Assembly (NCBI RefSeq): GCF_014898815.1
Contig: NW_026515454.1
Span: 1,116,001 to 1,180,000 of the forward strand
DNA: 64,000 bases
Direction of reading: 5' to 3'
Origin: Panonychus citri
Taxonomy: Eukaryota; Arthropoda; Arachnida; Trombidiformes; Tetranychidae
A program made the position numbers and the translations under genes. The notes beneath the pieces are model-generated. The model made no database searches and had not been told where the DNA came from. It saw only the letters and a list, made by a program, of their open reading frames with translations. Shown here piece after piece: positions 46,670 through 58,687 of this stretch (the first letter of the stretch is position 1; every line of letters begins with the position of its first letter).

Positions 46670-49600
46670 ATCGATATTATTATACAGAAATGATGATGAT
46701 CATCATTAGTTGATTGTTATCTTTTTCCAAGTCCAATTTTACTCAATCTTTTTATACTAATTTTCACATTTCTCTTTCTTTTCTCTCTCTCTTTTCATTT
46801 CTTTTCTTTAGACTGGACATTACTTATTTGTCTGTCCACTATTAATCTTTATCCAGGTCATTCCACAATTTAATACCTGATTTTTTGTTGTTACTCATCA
46901 TCAACTTTATTGACAATTTACTTATTCAAACTAAGGTCATCTCACCGACATCATCATCATTATATCAACAAAATCATCACCTTTCAGGTTTTCTGTATAT
47001 GTGACATGATTAGATTATCAGATTAACATGTTCCCTAACAATCAAGATTAATTGCTTGATAGACATTTTAGATACCAACAAGATTAGACAACATGTTGCT
47101 TACACTAATCAATTGTTAATCTTGATTACAATCAGTCATGTTTGTTATTGTTATTAAATTAAGATAACTAATAATCTTAAAACTTTTTCAAAAAGTTTGA
47201 AAAGTTTGAAAAATTATTAATAACAAAAAAAAACGAGGACAAACTTAATTGTTACATTAATCTGGATCCAGGAAATTGATTATTAACTAAATAGGTTTAA
47301 TCATTGGCCATTTAATTTAATTTCATCTCACATATTGCTACAAATCAAAGTACAGAAGAAAATTAAATTAAATTAAATTAAAACAACAATCAACCAGTTC
47401 TTAAACAAATGAGATGATGAAACAATCAAAAGTTTGACATTTTCTTTGTCAAACTTGAGCTGAATACCCTTGGGGTGTGGTGGTCAGTCAATGGTCAGGG
47501 TGTACCCAGAGATTCAATCAACCATTATATTTATATAACTAATCATGATGATGATAATGATGATCAAATGATGAGATGATTTTTAATGAACTTTTTTTCA
47601 GTTAAAAAATACTGATAATATTATTAGACTGAATATAAATTGTTCTTGTCCTACTTGTTAATCGTGGAAACAATTTTCAACACCAATTCATTTAATTACA
47701 ATTTGATTTAAAGCTTTTTTTTAATAAGTCGTAAATGGCAATTGTGAATTTGTGTACTGGTCAAATTAAAATTAGATCAAACAATCAACAGTTAATAATA
47801 TAACAATAAAATGAAAATAGTTAATACTGTTAACCATCATGTTAATACAGTTAACATGATTTGGTATCACCAGAAACGGGTCTTGATGATAATCAAACTA
47901 AATCATCAACAACAATCAGATGACCCTCTGTGTCCATCATTCATTTTTATGTCTATTGTAAAGTTCAGCTGATTATCGGGTTAACCCTGAAAATAATCAT
48001 AACAATTAAATGTTTGAAGAGCAAAATTTGAGGTAAAAAAATTGAATCTCAACTCAATTAGAAAACAATTTAACTCATTTAAAGGTTTGCTTTTTATTTT
48101 GGCCAACAATTAAGTTTAATTGCTTTTTCTATTATATTGTTTACATTGAGTAATTGATGATGATGTTGATCTGATTGATTTAAAATGACAACTTTAATTG
48201 TTGATTAGTTGGTTGGTCAATCATAAGAAACCATTTAAATTGATAATCTAATTGTTCATCCTTTACACTTTTGTTTTAATCGCTGTTCTTGGCTTAATTG
48301 TTCATCTTAATTTTAATCATCACAACTGATTAACTTGTAAGTTTAAGTGTTAAAATTTTCTGTGTTTCCATGATTTAATATTGTTAATTAGTCGCGTAAT
48401 TAATTAACTAATTGTGACTTGATATTCATCTTGTTGTTTCATCTCTTAACCTCTTTATTGTGTTGAGTTAATCTCGTTTTTTTTGTCCATCTTTTTTTTT
48501 GATTACTTGACCATTTTCTTGTTAATTTAGTTACTATTTTGTCACAATTAACCTTGATTAAAGACCTAAGGCAATTAACTAATTACTTTTAATCTAAATC
48601 CTCTTAAAATTATTATCATTATCATCTAACTTGTACAATAGGAAACAACCATTGGGATCTTGTTGCCCTCAAGGCTTTTTCAAATTTCTGTCAATTGTTA
48701 ATTAATTAATCCCGTTTTAATTTACTTTTACATGAGTTTGATGAGAATCAGAATGATTAACAACACTAATTGTCACGTTAACGGAAGACCTTAATCATAA
48801 ACGATCTTGATCATGTTTAACTAAATGTCGACTAATTTAAGACATAATCATATCTCCGGAAACGAGTCCCAAAAAGAGACTCAACAATCAATTGAACAAT
48901 TAACATGATTCTTCCGTGATTAACTTTAATTGTCCATATAAACATGGTGACATTGATTAAGTTAATTATCTGTGTCATATATAAAAACAATCATCTAATT
49001 AGGTAAATACTTAAATGTAACAAACAAACTTTAATCTTAATCTGATCAGTTGGTCAGTTGAAAAAAACTAATGACCATTGATTTATATTTGTAATAAGCC
49101 AATTTAAAGGTAGAATTAAATTACTCAACAATAATGATCAATTCTTATCATGATTATCTTGATTTACTGATTATCATTAAGATGATATTGTTCAATTGTG
49201 ATTGTAATCAGAATGGTGATGATGAGGATGAAGATTAAAATTCAAATGGTTCAAATTAAATGACCGTATTCATGATTAATCGTGATTTGTGAACACCAAT
49301 TGATGCGGATATGGATCAGATTAGAAGTTAAATTTGGCGTTAATCATAATCACAATTTAGAGAAAAGTGATTGTGATTAACTCTCCTAATCCTTAACAAT
49401 ATAGTCAGAAAATAATACGACGATAATAATAATGATGAGGATGGAAAATTTTGTCTACCGGTTTCTAACAGAAAACAATCAAATTAAATTGTTACGATTT
49501 CGTTACAAGTAAAAAAAAAACATGATCGTTTTCATGGATTAAATTGTTATTATTATTCATTCATATTCAATGTTAATCATTTTGATAAACAACAATAAGA

Positions 49601-51739
49601 CCCAAGAAAAGTTGGTCTGTTGGTCAGTTGAGTTGGTCAAGAGTCACGACCTGTATGAACCCAATTAACTGAATAGATTCCTATTTTTAATCAACTGGTT
49701 TTAACTATTAAACAACAATACAACTATGGAGGTTAGAAAACAGTTAATCATTTGTGATGATCACAATTGATGGTAAACATTATTTTAGATTTAATCATCT
49801 CACAGCAATTTAAATTGTTTATCTTCACACAATTTACCTGATTAACTTCCTGATCAATTTATAATACATTCATGTCATGAAATTGGTTCTAATCATGATA
49901 TTATTGTAACAATTTAATAGTCAATAGGTTGATCAATAAGTAGCATCCAGTTTATATCATTAATAATACAATTTTGTAAATTGATTGTGATTAAGATGAA
50001 ATCAATTGTGATCAAATATTTAACCAGACTTAAGAGTCGATTAAACTAAATTTTACTTATATTCAATTAAATTTAATTGTCTACAGAATTAAACTTATCG
50101 CAACTTTTATTAGTATTGTTTTAATCAATGGGTTAAAGCTAATTAACGTTTTCATGATGATTAGTTAATCAGTAAATTAGCAAATTAACAAAAAACAAAA
50201 CTTTTCTCAATGATTATGAAACATTATTTGCTAATTGTTAACTTTTTTCTTAGACAATCAAATGAATTAACAATAGTCTAATTGTGATGGACAGGTTGAT
50301 CAATATAATTTACTCATTCACAATTGACCTACAATTAAACTTGATCTATTAATTGTAATCAAAATAATAATAAACAAGTTGAAATATATAAATTGAACTT
50401 TCCAAAAAGGTTGGTAACAATTTAAGTCTATTATTAAGATCACAATGATTCTGGTTGATTGTTATATATTTTCAGGTGTAATAATTTCAATCATGATGAT
50501 GAAAAATTAAATTACCATCGATTGGATTAAGATTAAATTGTTATTATTACCATGATCAGATTACAGATTTAAATTGGAAATCAATAATATATAAATAATA
50601 TTCATTGTCTTTACCTGGAGTCTAATTGTTGACAATTAAACCAATTACCAATTGGGCTTGATGATTTAGTTTAATTGATCTGGTTAACAAGATTGAATTT
50701 AGATTCTAGATGATGATTATAATTATGATGGTTCGATAATGATTAGTTTTAATTGTTGGCTCTTCTTTTTTTCTTAATTCAGTTTGGGTTTGGTTTGTTT
50801 CTTTCTGGTTTAACTTTAACAATTTAATTCATTCTCATAATCATTATTAATATTAACTAAATTATTAATGGTAATTGGTTCTACCCTAAATTGTTATTAA
50901 CCTTAACATACAATTGTAATCAAGTAAATCACTTCTAATCAAAGTGTTGGGCACCAATTGAAGTTTAGTTGATTAATTTTTATTTCATGATTACAATTAA
51001 GAAAAGTTAAAAAAGTTTCTTCAAAATGTTAAATTTAAGGTTCGGGAAAATTAGTTAATCATCAATATGGATTTAATTTCTCATCAACTGATTAAAGTAG
51101 TAACCAAATCAAATAGTTTTTTTTAATTGTAATGAAGATGATGATGCATATCGAATGGCAATTTTTCATGATTAGCTAAATTGTTTCACTTAATTATGTT
51201 AATCATCAAGTTAATTCATCCAAATCAATGATACTATCACAACGGAAGCCTTTACTTTCACAATTTAATTGTAATCAACTGATTATAATCTTAGCCTAAT
51301 TTAGACAAACATTATATAATTAAACATTATTCACTGTCCATCTAATTTAAATTAACCTCGATCAATACCAAATGATACAATTAATTTAATTATACAACAA
51401 TTTAGATCAACTCTCAATCTTAAGTAATACAATAATTTTCCCATTATAAACAATTTAACTATTCACTTTGTTGATTCAGTTAATTAAACACTGAAGAAAT
51501 CTAAATCACTCTAATTATCTCCATATTGGTTTACCCAATCAACTAATTAACTAATTGTTTCAATTTCTAATCCAATTCAATGTTCCCTCCAATTTTTTTT
51601 CCTCTTCATTATTATTGTTTGTTGTCTCTGTTGGTTACTAATAGTTGTTGATGTTTCCATTTGTTGATTTGTTTTTCTCGGTCTTTCATTTGATTATTTT
51701 AAATTGTTACGATTGTCAATTGTTTTCCAATTCTTAATC

Positions 51740-53049
51740 ATGTCAACAATTATCCCCAAAGTGACTAAATTGTCAGAAAGAGTGATTCGTATTCTCGGTT
51801 GTAATCCCGGTCCATTTACCCTTCAAGGAACCAACACTTACCTAATTGGAACTGGAAAGGAAAGGATTTTAATTGATACTGGTGAGAAAGATAATCAAGA
51901 ATATACTAAATTGTTGAAAACTGTTCTCACCAGTAATCAAATTAAATTGTCAAATATAATAATCACCCATTGGCATGATGATCATATCGGTGGTTTATTG
52001 GATGTTCTTGATTTAATTGAATCACCGGCAAGTATGTAACTCTAATTGTCTTAGTACATTTGATTACATTGTTTGTATTTCTCATTGATTAGTTTCTCTC
52101 TATTTTCATTTTAATTTGCTTGAAATGGTTAATTTTTTTAATTCTAATCTAATCTTAATCTAATTCATTAATCATTTAATCTTTGACAGGTTGTAAAGTT
52201 TACAAATTTAAACAGAATGAGAGAGATCCATCCGATGAGAAAATCTCATTTGAATATCTAAAAGATGAACAGAAGATTAAAGTTGATGGATCGACAACTT
52301 TAAGGTTAATTTCTCACAATTAACTAACCACAATTTGATGAATATATTAATTGTTTCCTCTCTCTCTCTTTAGTGTTTATTATACCCCTGGACACACCGA
52401 TGACCATGCGGTGTTATTATTAGATGAGGATCGAACCATTTTCAGTGGTGATTGTATTCTGGGCGAGGGAAGTGCAGTAAGTTAATTGTTTCATGATCGA
52501 TTTTGATTGTTGATCTGATTGATTTTTTAAATTTAAATTTCAGATTTTTGAAGATTTAAGAGATTACATGAAATCTCTTGAGAAAATATCTTCTCTTGAA
52601 GCTGAGATTATTTTCCCTGGTCATGGTCCTGTGGTCAACAAGCCTAATGAAAAAATTTCCGAATACATTAAACACCGATTAACTCGTGAGAATCAAATTA
52701 TTGATTGTATTAAATCCAGTTCATCTAATTGTGGAATTACCATTTCACAAATTGTCTCCATCATCTATAAAGTAAATATATACATGATTACGAAGTTAAT
52801 TATCATCAACTAATCTTCAATTGACTCTTTAATTATTAGGATACTCCTGAAAATTTACTACTTGCAGCAGCTAATAATGTCTCACATCATTTAGATAAAT
52901 TGTTGAAGGATAAAGTAATCAGTAAGTTAATTGTTCCTTATGAACAATTTAATATAATCATAAGCAAGTTACACAATTAGTTAATGAACAATTTTTGTTT
53001 CCAATTTTCAACAGAATCATCTGATCAAATCCACTACGAGCTGATTTAA
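51740..53049 (+). CDS. LACTB2-like metallo-beta-lactamase-fold endoribonuclease, copy B
   Basis: Six exons in phase: 51740-52031, 52190-52304, 52374-52476, 52544-52771, 52840-52921 and 53015-53049; 284 residues, close to human LACTB2. Motifs: THWHDDHIGG, PGHTDDH, FSGDCILGEGS and FPGHGPVV. Intron positions match copy A exactly. The first 150 coding bases are almost the same as copy A, including silent sites, while exons 4-6 are much more diverged. The C-terminal exon is shorter than in copy A. Both copies keep all visible metal ligands, so both are probably active nucleases. Confidence 0.93.
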
Positions 53050-53293
53050 TTGGATTTAATCAATTTCTCTCTCCATATTTTTTTTGTGGTTCTTCATTTA
53101 ATCACAATTAAATGGTAAAGGAAATTCAATCAAATTAAATTGAATGGACATTTTAATTTGTCGATATTTACAAAAGTGAAACTCAAGATTTTATAACGAT
53201 GATAATGTAACATAACATATAATACATATGAACTTTTCTATTAGACAATTGATTTGATTGTAACAATCAATTTCAGTCTTTGTTGATTGATAA

Positions 53294-53491
53294 TTAAATC
53301 GTGTAAAGTGTTGGCCTACGGACTGAGACGATACTTGCACGAGGGGCGATCGGTGAACGGACTGTGGCATGTTTAAGATCACAACAACATTCACAACACA
53401 AACAATTCCAGAAGCAACAAGTGACCATCCAAAGGACAATTAAGATGATTGAAACTCCAATAATTAAGAAAATTGTTAAACTATAATACAT
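53294..53491 (-). CDS. Small single-pass membrane protein with a Cys cluster
   Basis: 65-residue frame from ATG 53491. One hydrophobic helix (about 5-25, TIFLIIGVSIILIVLWMV) is followed at once by TCCFWNCLCCECCCDLK, with nine cysteines in seventeen residues. A basic Ser/Arg/Pro tail of about 25 residues ends RRPTLYTI. Juxtamembrane cysteine clusters of this kind are often palmitoylated. The family is not recognised. It lies just 3' of LACTB2-B (convergent) and downstream of the DEG/ENaC gene. A frame this short could be chance, but the helix plus Cys cluster is striking. Confidence 0.6.
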   Translation of the reverse strand: MYYSLTIFLIIGVSIILIVLWMVTCCFWNCLCCECCCDLKHATVRSPIAPRASIVSVRRPTLYTI

Positions 53492-53897
53492 TTTAACTCT
53501 TGGACTCTTTTACTATGGACATGCCAGTGGACAGTTAACAATCACAATTAAATTAATTGGTGATTGAACTAAGAACAAGATTGAGAAAAGTTAATTGTTA
53601 AACTTGTTGATTGATTGAGTTTGTCATCAATGTTTCCAAAGGGAATGAAAAACTAACCAGTGATTAGTAAATTGTCAAGTTAATGATGATAGAAAATGAC
53701 AAAGCAAAAAGTTTAATTGTCATTGATGGTTATTAAACCTTGGGAATAGACCAAACAATTAAGTGTAACTGTATTAATTGTGACAATGAGAAAGCAAGTC
53801 AAGTCATTGGATAATTTAATTTCCTCAACCATTAACTAATTTTAACTCAAGTCAAGTGAATTAATTAATACAATAGAAAAAAAAATCTTTTCCAAAG
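53492..53897. other. Intergenic spacer
   Basis: AT-rich, between the micro-membrane-protein gene and the DEG/ENaC gene. Nothing else seen. Confidence 0.55.
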
Positions 53898-55310
53898 TTA
53901 ATATTTATATCGATTACGATGATAACTGTTAATTGTTGGAAGTTGATTTAATTCTGGAATACTTTCTAATCGTTTAGATGCTCTTCTTTGAAACTCTCGA
54001 ACGACCACTTTCTCGGTTCGTTTTTCACTGGCCTGAAATCGAACCCAACTGGACACTTTGTACCAAGAAGATCGATAAATTTTGGGAACATGTTCGATAA
54101 TTGAAAAGCCGAACCAAGTTCCGGAAATACTTCCAATGGCAATGATAACATCGATCAACACCAATCGAGGTTCAACAATCACTTTAATATTTGGTTCTTT
54201 AATGGTACCAAAAGAGATGACGGACTTATTGCCGCTCGTTGGTATCGGATTTCTGGGACGAATAAAGAAAATTTTCTCATAACAATCCGGCCTTTCAGTT
54301 AACTGGAAACAATGATCAACTATAAAGTTCAATTGTTGACGGAAAGTACGATTGTCAACATTGTCCGTGTACTTGACCAGACCCAATGGTACATTAAGGT
54401 CAACATCAATCATGGACGCATGGAAAGGTACACCAAAGTACTCGATGGATTTGTTGTTAAAACAAACGTCCTTCATGTCAATCGCTCGTCGATATCCAAG
54501 TGGAATATAATCAATACAATTGGACTGATACGGAGACGGAAGTAGTTTCCGTTCAAAAGTAAAATAATGCATTCGATATACTAAAGGTTCATTATAAACT
54601 ATGGACATTGTATCCCAACGAAGTGAATTGCCTCGAGGCTTATATGAAGGTGGAACCAAAGTGATGAAAAAGTTTGGAGCAAAATTAAATATCGATTGGT
54701 TCATATTGATGGTCAGTATATTGGGACTTATAAAAGCTTTGGCACTTTCCTCATTCGATAAAGTGACAGGACCTTTCAATGAACAATGGAAAATGTAACA
54801 TATTCGTAGAGATCGAAGGACTTTATCAATTTTACAAAAATCTTTCGACTGATTAACCGTTAAATTTGTAATAGAAAGTGAAGTAACTAATTCGGAATTG
54901 GTGTACATTAAACTGACCAATTGACTGATGGTCAATGATCGGGCAAGGATCATCATTAATTGATTTTTGTCCCATATTGAAAAAAGATATCGACGAAGGG
55001 CAATTTCATTGGCAATATTTAAATTGTTGGGAAGATGGAAAGTTGATTTAAATTGTTGGTATTGGATGAAAACTTTGGTCCAGTTGATTATGTAAGCACC
55101 GTCAAAACAAATGACCACATCGGGTAGAGGTGTAACTTCTGGCACAATTAGTGAAACATTGGTTAACTCAGGGAATGAGAAATAATTAATTAGTACCAAA
55201 GTTGATTGGATTAGAAAACCGATTGAACAAATTATCTCAAATATCGTATGAAGATTAATCCCCAATATTGTACATTCAAAGAGACGAGATAATCGTCGAC
55301 GTTTTTTCAT
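53898..55310 (-). CDS. DEG/ENaC-family sodium channel subunit (pickpocket/ASIC-like), divergent
   Basis: Intronless 470-residue frame from ATG 55310. A short basic cytosolic N-terminus (MKKRRRLSRLFE) precedes TM1 at about 17-42. A large ectodomain (about 43-370) carries scattered cysteines (NCIDYIPLGYR, DVCFNNKS, HCFQL, DCYEK). TM2 at about 375-402 reads LIDVIIAIGSISGTWFGFSI, matching the degenerin GGxxGLxxGxS pore signature and GxS selectivity filter in altered form. The cytosolic tail is rich in Arg, Lys and Glu. By family it is an amiloride-sensitive trimeric channel for mechanosensation or chemosensation. The ectodomain is shorter than in most family members, and the pore motif has Ser-Ile-Ser-Gly rather than Gly-Gly. 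Confidence 0.85.
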   Translation of the reverse strand: MKKRRRLSRLFECTILGINLHTIFEIICSIGFLIQSTLVLINYFSFPELTNVSLIVPEVTPLPDVVICFDGAYIINWTKVFIQYQQFKSTFHLPNNLNIANEIALRRYLFSIWDKNQLMMILARSLTISQLVSLMYTNSELVTSLSITNLTVNQSKDFCKIDKVLRSLRICYIFHCSLKGPVTLSNEESAKAFISPNILTINMNQSIFNFAPNFFITLVPPSYKPRGNSLRWDTMSIVYNEPLVYRMHYFTFERKLLPSPYQSNCIDYIPLGYRRAIDMKDVCFNNKSIEYFGVPFHASMIDVDLNVPLGLVKYTDNVDNRTFRQQLNFIVDHCFQLTERPDCYEKIFFIRPRNPIPTSGNKSVISFGTIKEPNIKVIVEPRLVLIDVIIAIGSISGTWFGFSIIEHVPKIYRSSWYKVSSWVRFQASEKRTEKVVVREFQRRASKRLESIPELNQLPTINSYHRNRYKY

Positions 55311-55867
55311 TGTTAATTGTCGTCAAATTTTTCCCTCGACAATCAACACAATTTAACAATTTACTCTACTCAAGGTTTATCATGATTAAGAAATAAAACA
55401 ATTGATTCTATTTTGTTTTTCTTGTACATGGAAAAGATAATTAATAGTTGAATTAAATTTCCCATTGATTTTACATTCGCATTCATTGATTGATCAACTT
55501 ATTTCTCGTTTAAATTGTAACAATTACGAAAACGATAACGATAATTATATGATTGCCGAGCTAAATTAATGTCGATAGTAATTAACTATCGATGAAATAA
55601 TCAATCGCAACCTCTAAATTTACCATTATTCAACTGATTGACCATTAGTAGCAAGAGATTAATTATATCAACAGATCGTCGATTTGTTTACAATTAACAA
55701 ATTATCGACAAACTTTTGAACAAATTTTCAATTCTAATTGTTGATTTAGAATCGAAATTAAATTAATCATATCAACTCGAAACAATTTAGAACTAATTTA
55801 TTGATTGAATTAACAAATTTCTCTATGGTAACAGTGATTAAAAAGGTAAACAAAGAGATCGGGAAAA
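55311..55867. promoter_or_regulatory. Divergent promoter region of the DEG/ENaC gene and CLUAP1
   Basis: The interval contains a near-palindrome with TATCGAT at about 55571-55594 (GTCGATAGTAATTAACTATC, then GATG), similar in type to the ATCGAT cluster between ASCC1 and EMG1. No exon seen. Confidence 0.45.
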
Positions 55868-58687
55868 ATGTCCTTTCGAGAGCTTCGAAGTAAGTTGATT
55901 AGTTAATTGTTAACAATTTCTTTTTCTGTATTGGTAAGAAATTAATGGATAATTAAACTTAATTGTTGTCTAGATTTCTCGGAAATCCTTCGATTCCTTG
56001 GTTATCCTCGTCATGTATCAATTGATAACTTTCGAAGACCCAATTTCCCTCTAGTAGCTGAGATACTCCGATGGTTAATAACAAGGTAAGCAATTAACTA
56101 ATTGTTTCCATTGTGATCTAAATTTCTATTCCAAATTTAATAGATTTGATTCATCTCTTGAAGTTCCATATGTTATCGATACGGAACAAGATCGAGTTAT
56201 CTTCATTAAATCTTGTGCCCAGTTAATTGTAAGTTATTTCTTATTGTATATGAACAAGTCAACAATTAACTAATTGTTTGTTCTGGTCAATCAATTAGGC
56301 TACTAAGGCTTTCATCAAGTTGAATACCAAAAAACTTTACACAGCCGATGGTCATGCCGTTCAAGAGATGATGAAAATGGCCTCACTTATTTACGAAGCA
56401 TCTAAACAAAGTGAGGCCACTGATGATTCCAATCAAGAAGATGTAATTACAATGTCAGAATCATTGATTCACAGTAAAGTAAGTGTGAAATTAACCTTAA
56501 TTGTTAACAGAAATTAACCAATTGTTTCCTCAATTTAAGGCAAATGAATTAAAGAAAACCCGACAATTAGCATCAAGAATAACTCAAAAAGGTGCAATAT
56601 TATCCGATTTATTGGGAAAAGAAATTGAATTAAGAGTAAGTCCAACAATTAATCCAATCACTTTATTATCTCCAACAATTATGATGATACAATTAACTGT
56701 AAATCAAGACAATCAATTATATTATTGTGAACCAAATTGATTAGATGAGTTGGTCCATTTTGATCAGATCCATTTCAAAAGGTAACCATAACTATTAAGA
56801 CATTTTGAGAAGGAAAAAAAATGAAACAATCAACTGATTTAATTGTTGTTGGTAACAGAACTTACAATTCTTAATCATGTCGACCCATGAAAAGGGTTTT
56901 CGTTTAATTTGATTAAGCAAATCCGGATTTTTCTTAATCTTTTTTCGAACCATTTTCTCCAATTCTTTTGGATCTGAAGGTAAATCAGTTGATTTAGTAT
57001 TTAGATTAATCTGATAGATTAAAGCAGAAACCAATCGACAGGTAACAGTTAACCAAATTTCGTGTTCAATTGCAGCACCCAAACCAACAATATGAGTGAT
57101 TATTGAAGCCGAATAGTAATTGATTACATTGAATGTTGATAATGATGAAGTTAATTGTATATGTGATCTGTTATATTCATTAATCATTTTATGTGAATCG
57201 AGGATAATTGTTGTGATTGCCAAACCAATTAGAAAATATCGACCAAATTTATACAAATTTGATGATTTATCTAAATCACTGATTGATTGTGATGATGATA
57301 AACTTGACATTGTCTTTCAATTGTTTACAATTACCATCTCATTAACACCATAATAATAATAACAACCAATACAACTAATACAATCAACAGAATCAACTAA
57401 TCATGAGAATAACAAAAATCAATAAATTGTCCAATCTCATTTTCCTCCTCCCACTCAACCCAACCCTTGGTTACCACAAATTGAAAACAAATCAGTTGTA
57501 ACAATCAAAGTCTATTCTTAACACCACCAAGTTAATTGTTCTCATTCTTGATTATTACTCCATATAACTACTATGTAATTTAACTTTTCATATATTAGTA
57601 ATCAACATTTTACTCTGATTACTCTCATTAATTATTCTCTAATTGTTATAAAGGAAAAACGAGCTCAAGTTCTAAATCGTCAACTCGAAATTCCGGAAAT
57701 CGAGAAAAGTTTACGAGATGAGATCAAACGAGTCGAAAAAGAGATCGAAACTATTAATTATAAGATTGAACATGTCGCTTCGGACGAAGCGAATTTGGAT
57801 GAGAAGATTGGAAAGAAACGACAAGAACTTGAGAGAACCCAGGATAGATTGATGACAATTAAATCAGTGAGGTGAGTAATCGAAGGGACCCAAAGAACAA
57901 TCAGTTAATTGTCTTCGTATTAGACCTGCGTTCATGGATGAATACGAGAAACTGGAAGAGGAAATGGCGACGCTTTATGATGTTTATGTCACGAAGTTCC
58001 GGTCACTTGTTTACCTTGACTGGCAACTAGAGGATTCAGAGAAGGTGGAAATGGACAAGATTAAGGTGATTAACTAATTGTTTTTGATTTTCGATTTCAT
58101 TTTTGGTCTAATTTGTGTTTATTTTATTTTCCAAAGAATCGAAAGGAGCAAATCAATCGATGATTGAACAGATGAGAAAAGAGGAATCACTGAGAACGGA
58201 AAATGAGAGTGACGCTGATTTGGACATTGGGATTAACCTTGGTGATCTCGAGGATGATGATGATGAAGATGATGATGAGTTAGATGATGAAATTGATGAC
58301 GATGAAGATGATGATGATGATCTTGCGGTAGGAAACTATGGGAATATTAAAGGGAATAATGTTAAGGAGGTTAATCAAAATGGTGGTAAAAATGATCGAG
58401 CTCGAAGGTCAGTTATCAATTCAACGACAACTAAACGAAGTGAAACCGGAAGAGTTCGGGTTTTCGGCTCGATGACCGCTGGAGATAAAGATGATTCCCT
58501 TGATTCTGATCTTGATTTAGATGGTGATGATGACCCGTCTGAATTAGATTCTGAAGATGAACGGGAATTGAGAAACATCAAGGATATTAATAGTCGCAAA
58601 GGCCACGGCGGAGTGGGCACGACCAGCGGAGTCGGAGGTGGAGGCCGGACCATTGCAATAGAGACCGATGATGATAATGATTTTTAA
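55868..58687 (+). CDS. CLUAP1: Clusterin-associated protein 1 / intraflagellar transport protein IFT38
   Basis: Eight exons: 55868-55889, 55974-56085, 56144-56228, 56299-56478, 56540-56635, 57654-57871, 57924-58065 and 58137-58687; about 430 residues. Joins 1-7 are in phase and follow CLUAP1 closely: MSFRELR/NFSEILRFLGYPRHV, VIDTEQDRVIFIKS, LNTKKLYTADGHAVQEMMK, RQLASRITQKGAILSDLLG, VASDEANLDEKIGKKRQELE and PAFMDEYEKLEEE. A calponin-like N-terminus is followed by a coiled coil and an acidic tail ending DDDNDF, like the vertebrate tail. Exon 8 joins in the wrong phase: it reads NRKEQINR and stops at 58161. One extra base at 58158-58161 restores MIEQMRKEES and the tail. It is an IFT-B component needed for cilia. 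In most arthropods it would act in sensory neurons and, where flagellated, sperm. Confidence 0.92.
56795..57310 (-). CDS. Unknown membrane protein nested in a CLUAP1 intron
   Basis: 171-residue frame from ATG 57310, lying entirely inside the 1.0-kb fifth intron of CLUAP1 on the opposite strand. It has a Ser-rich start, a hydrophobic segment at about 26-42 (KFGRYFLIGLAITTIIL), a second apolar stretch near 62-78 (YYSASIITHIVGLGAA), and a basic, helical C-terminal region (ELEKMVRKKIKKNPDLLNQIKRK). A donor-like AATT/gtaagt occurs near 56866, so the last 20 or so residues may be intron, and the true C-terminus is not settled. There is faint PEX11-like character (helical, NPDLL...DMIKN), but not enough to name it. 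No homologue recognised. Confidence 0.55.
   Translation of the reverse strand: MSSLSSSQSISDLDKSSNLYKFGRYFLIGLAITTIILDSHKMINEYNRSHIQLTSSLSTFNVINYYSASIITHIVGLGAAIEHEIWLTVTCRLVSALIYQINLNTKSTDLPSDPKELEKMVRKKIKKNPDLLNQIKRKPFSWVDMIKNCKFCYQQQLNQLIVSFFFLLKMS

Larger units (their letters stand above)
45875..51739. other. Long gene-poor AT-rich region between the four-TM gene and LACTB2-B
   Basis: Apart from one possible exon at 46570-46669 and a GA microsatellite, I see no coding signal. Many AT words of the TTAATTGTT type occur. This could hold regulatory DNA or introns of a gene whose exons I did not recognise. Confidence 0.5.

Noticed and set aside
53191..53439. 82-codon minus-strand frame overlapping the micro-membrane-protein gene
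   Set aside because: It is a shifted frame over the same exon; the helix plus Cys-cluster frame at 53294-53491 is more protein-like.
54082..54798. Plus-strand frames opposite the DEG/ENaC gene
   Set aside because: Antisense shadows without domains.
56795..56870. Extra 3' exon for the nested gene (LWLPFEMDLIKMDQLI in the region 56740-56795)
   Set aside because: It looks protein-like, but the available donor and acceptor join it out of frame, so I did not include it.
58021..58165. Alternative splice sites to rescue CLUAP1 exon 7/8 phase
   Set aside because: No other GT or AG in the interval gives phase 1 without losing conserved sequence; a missing base in exon 8 fits better.
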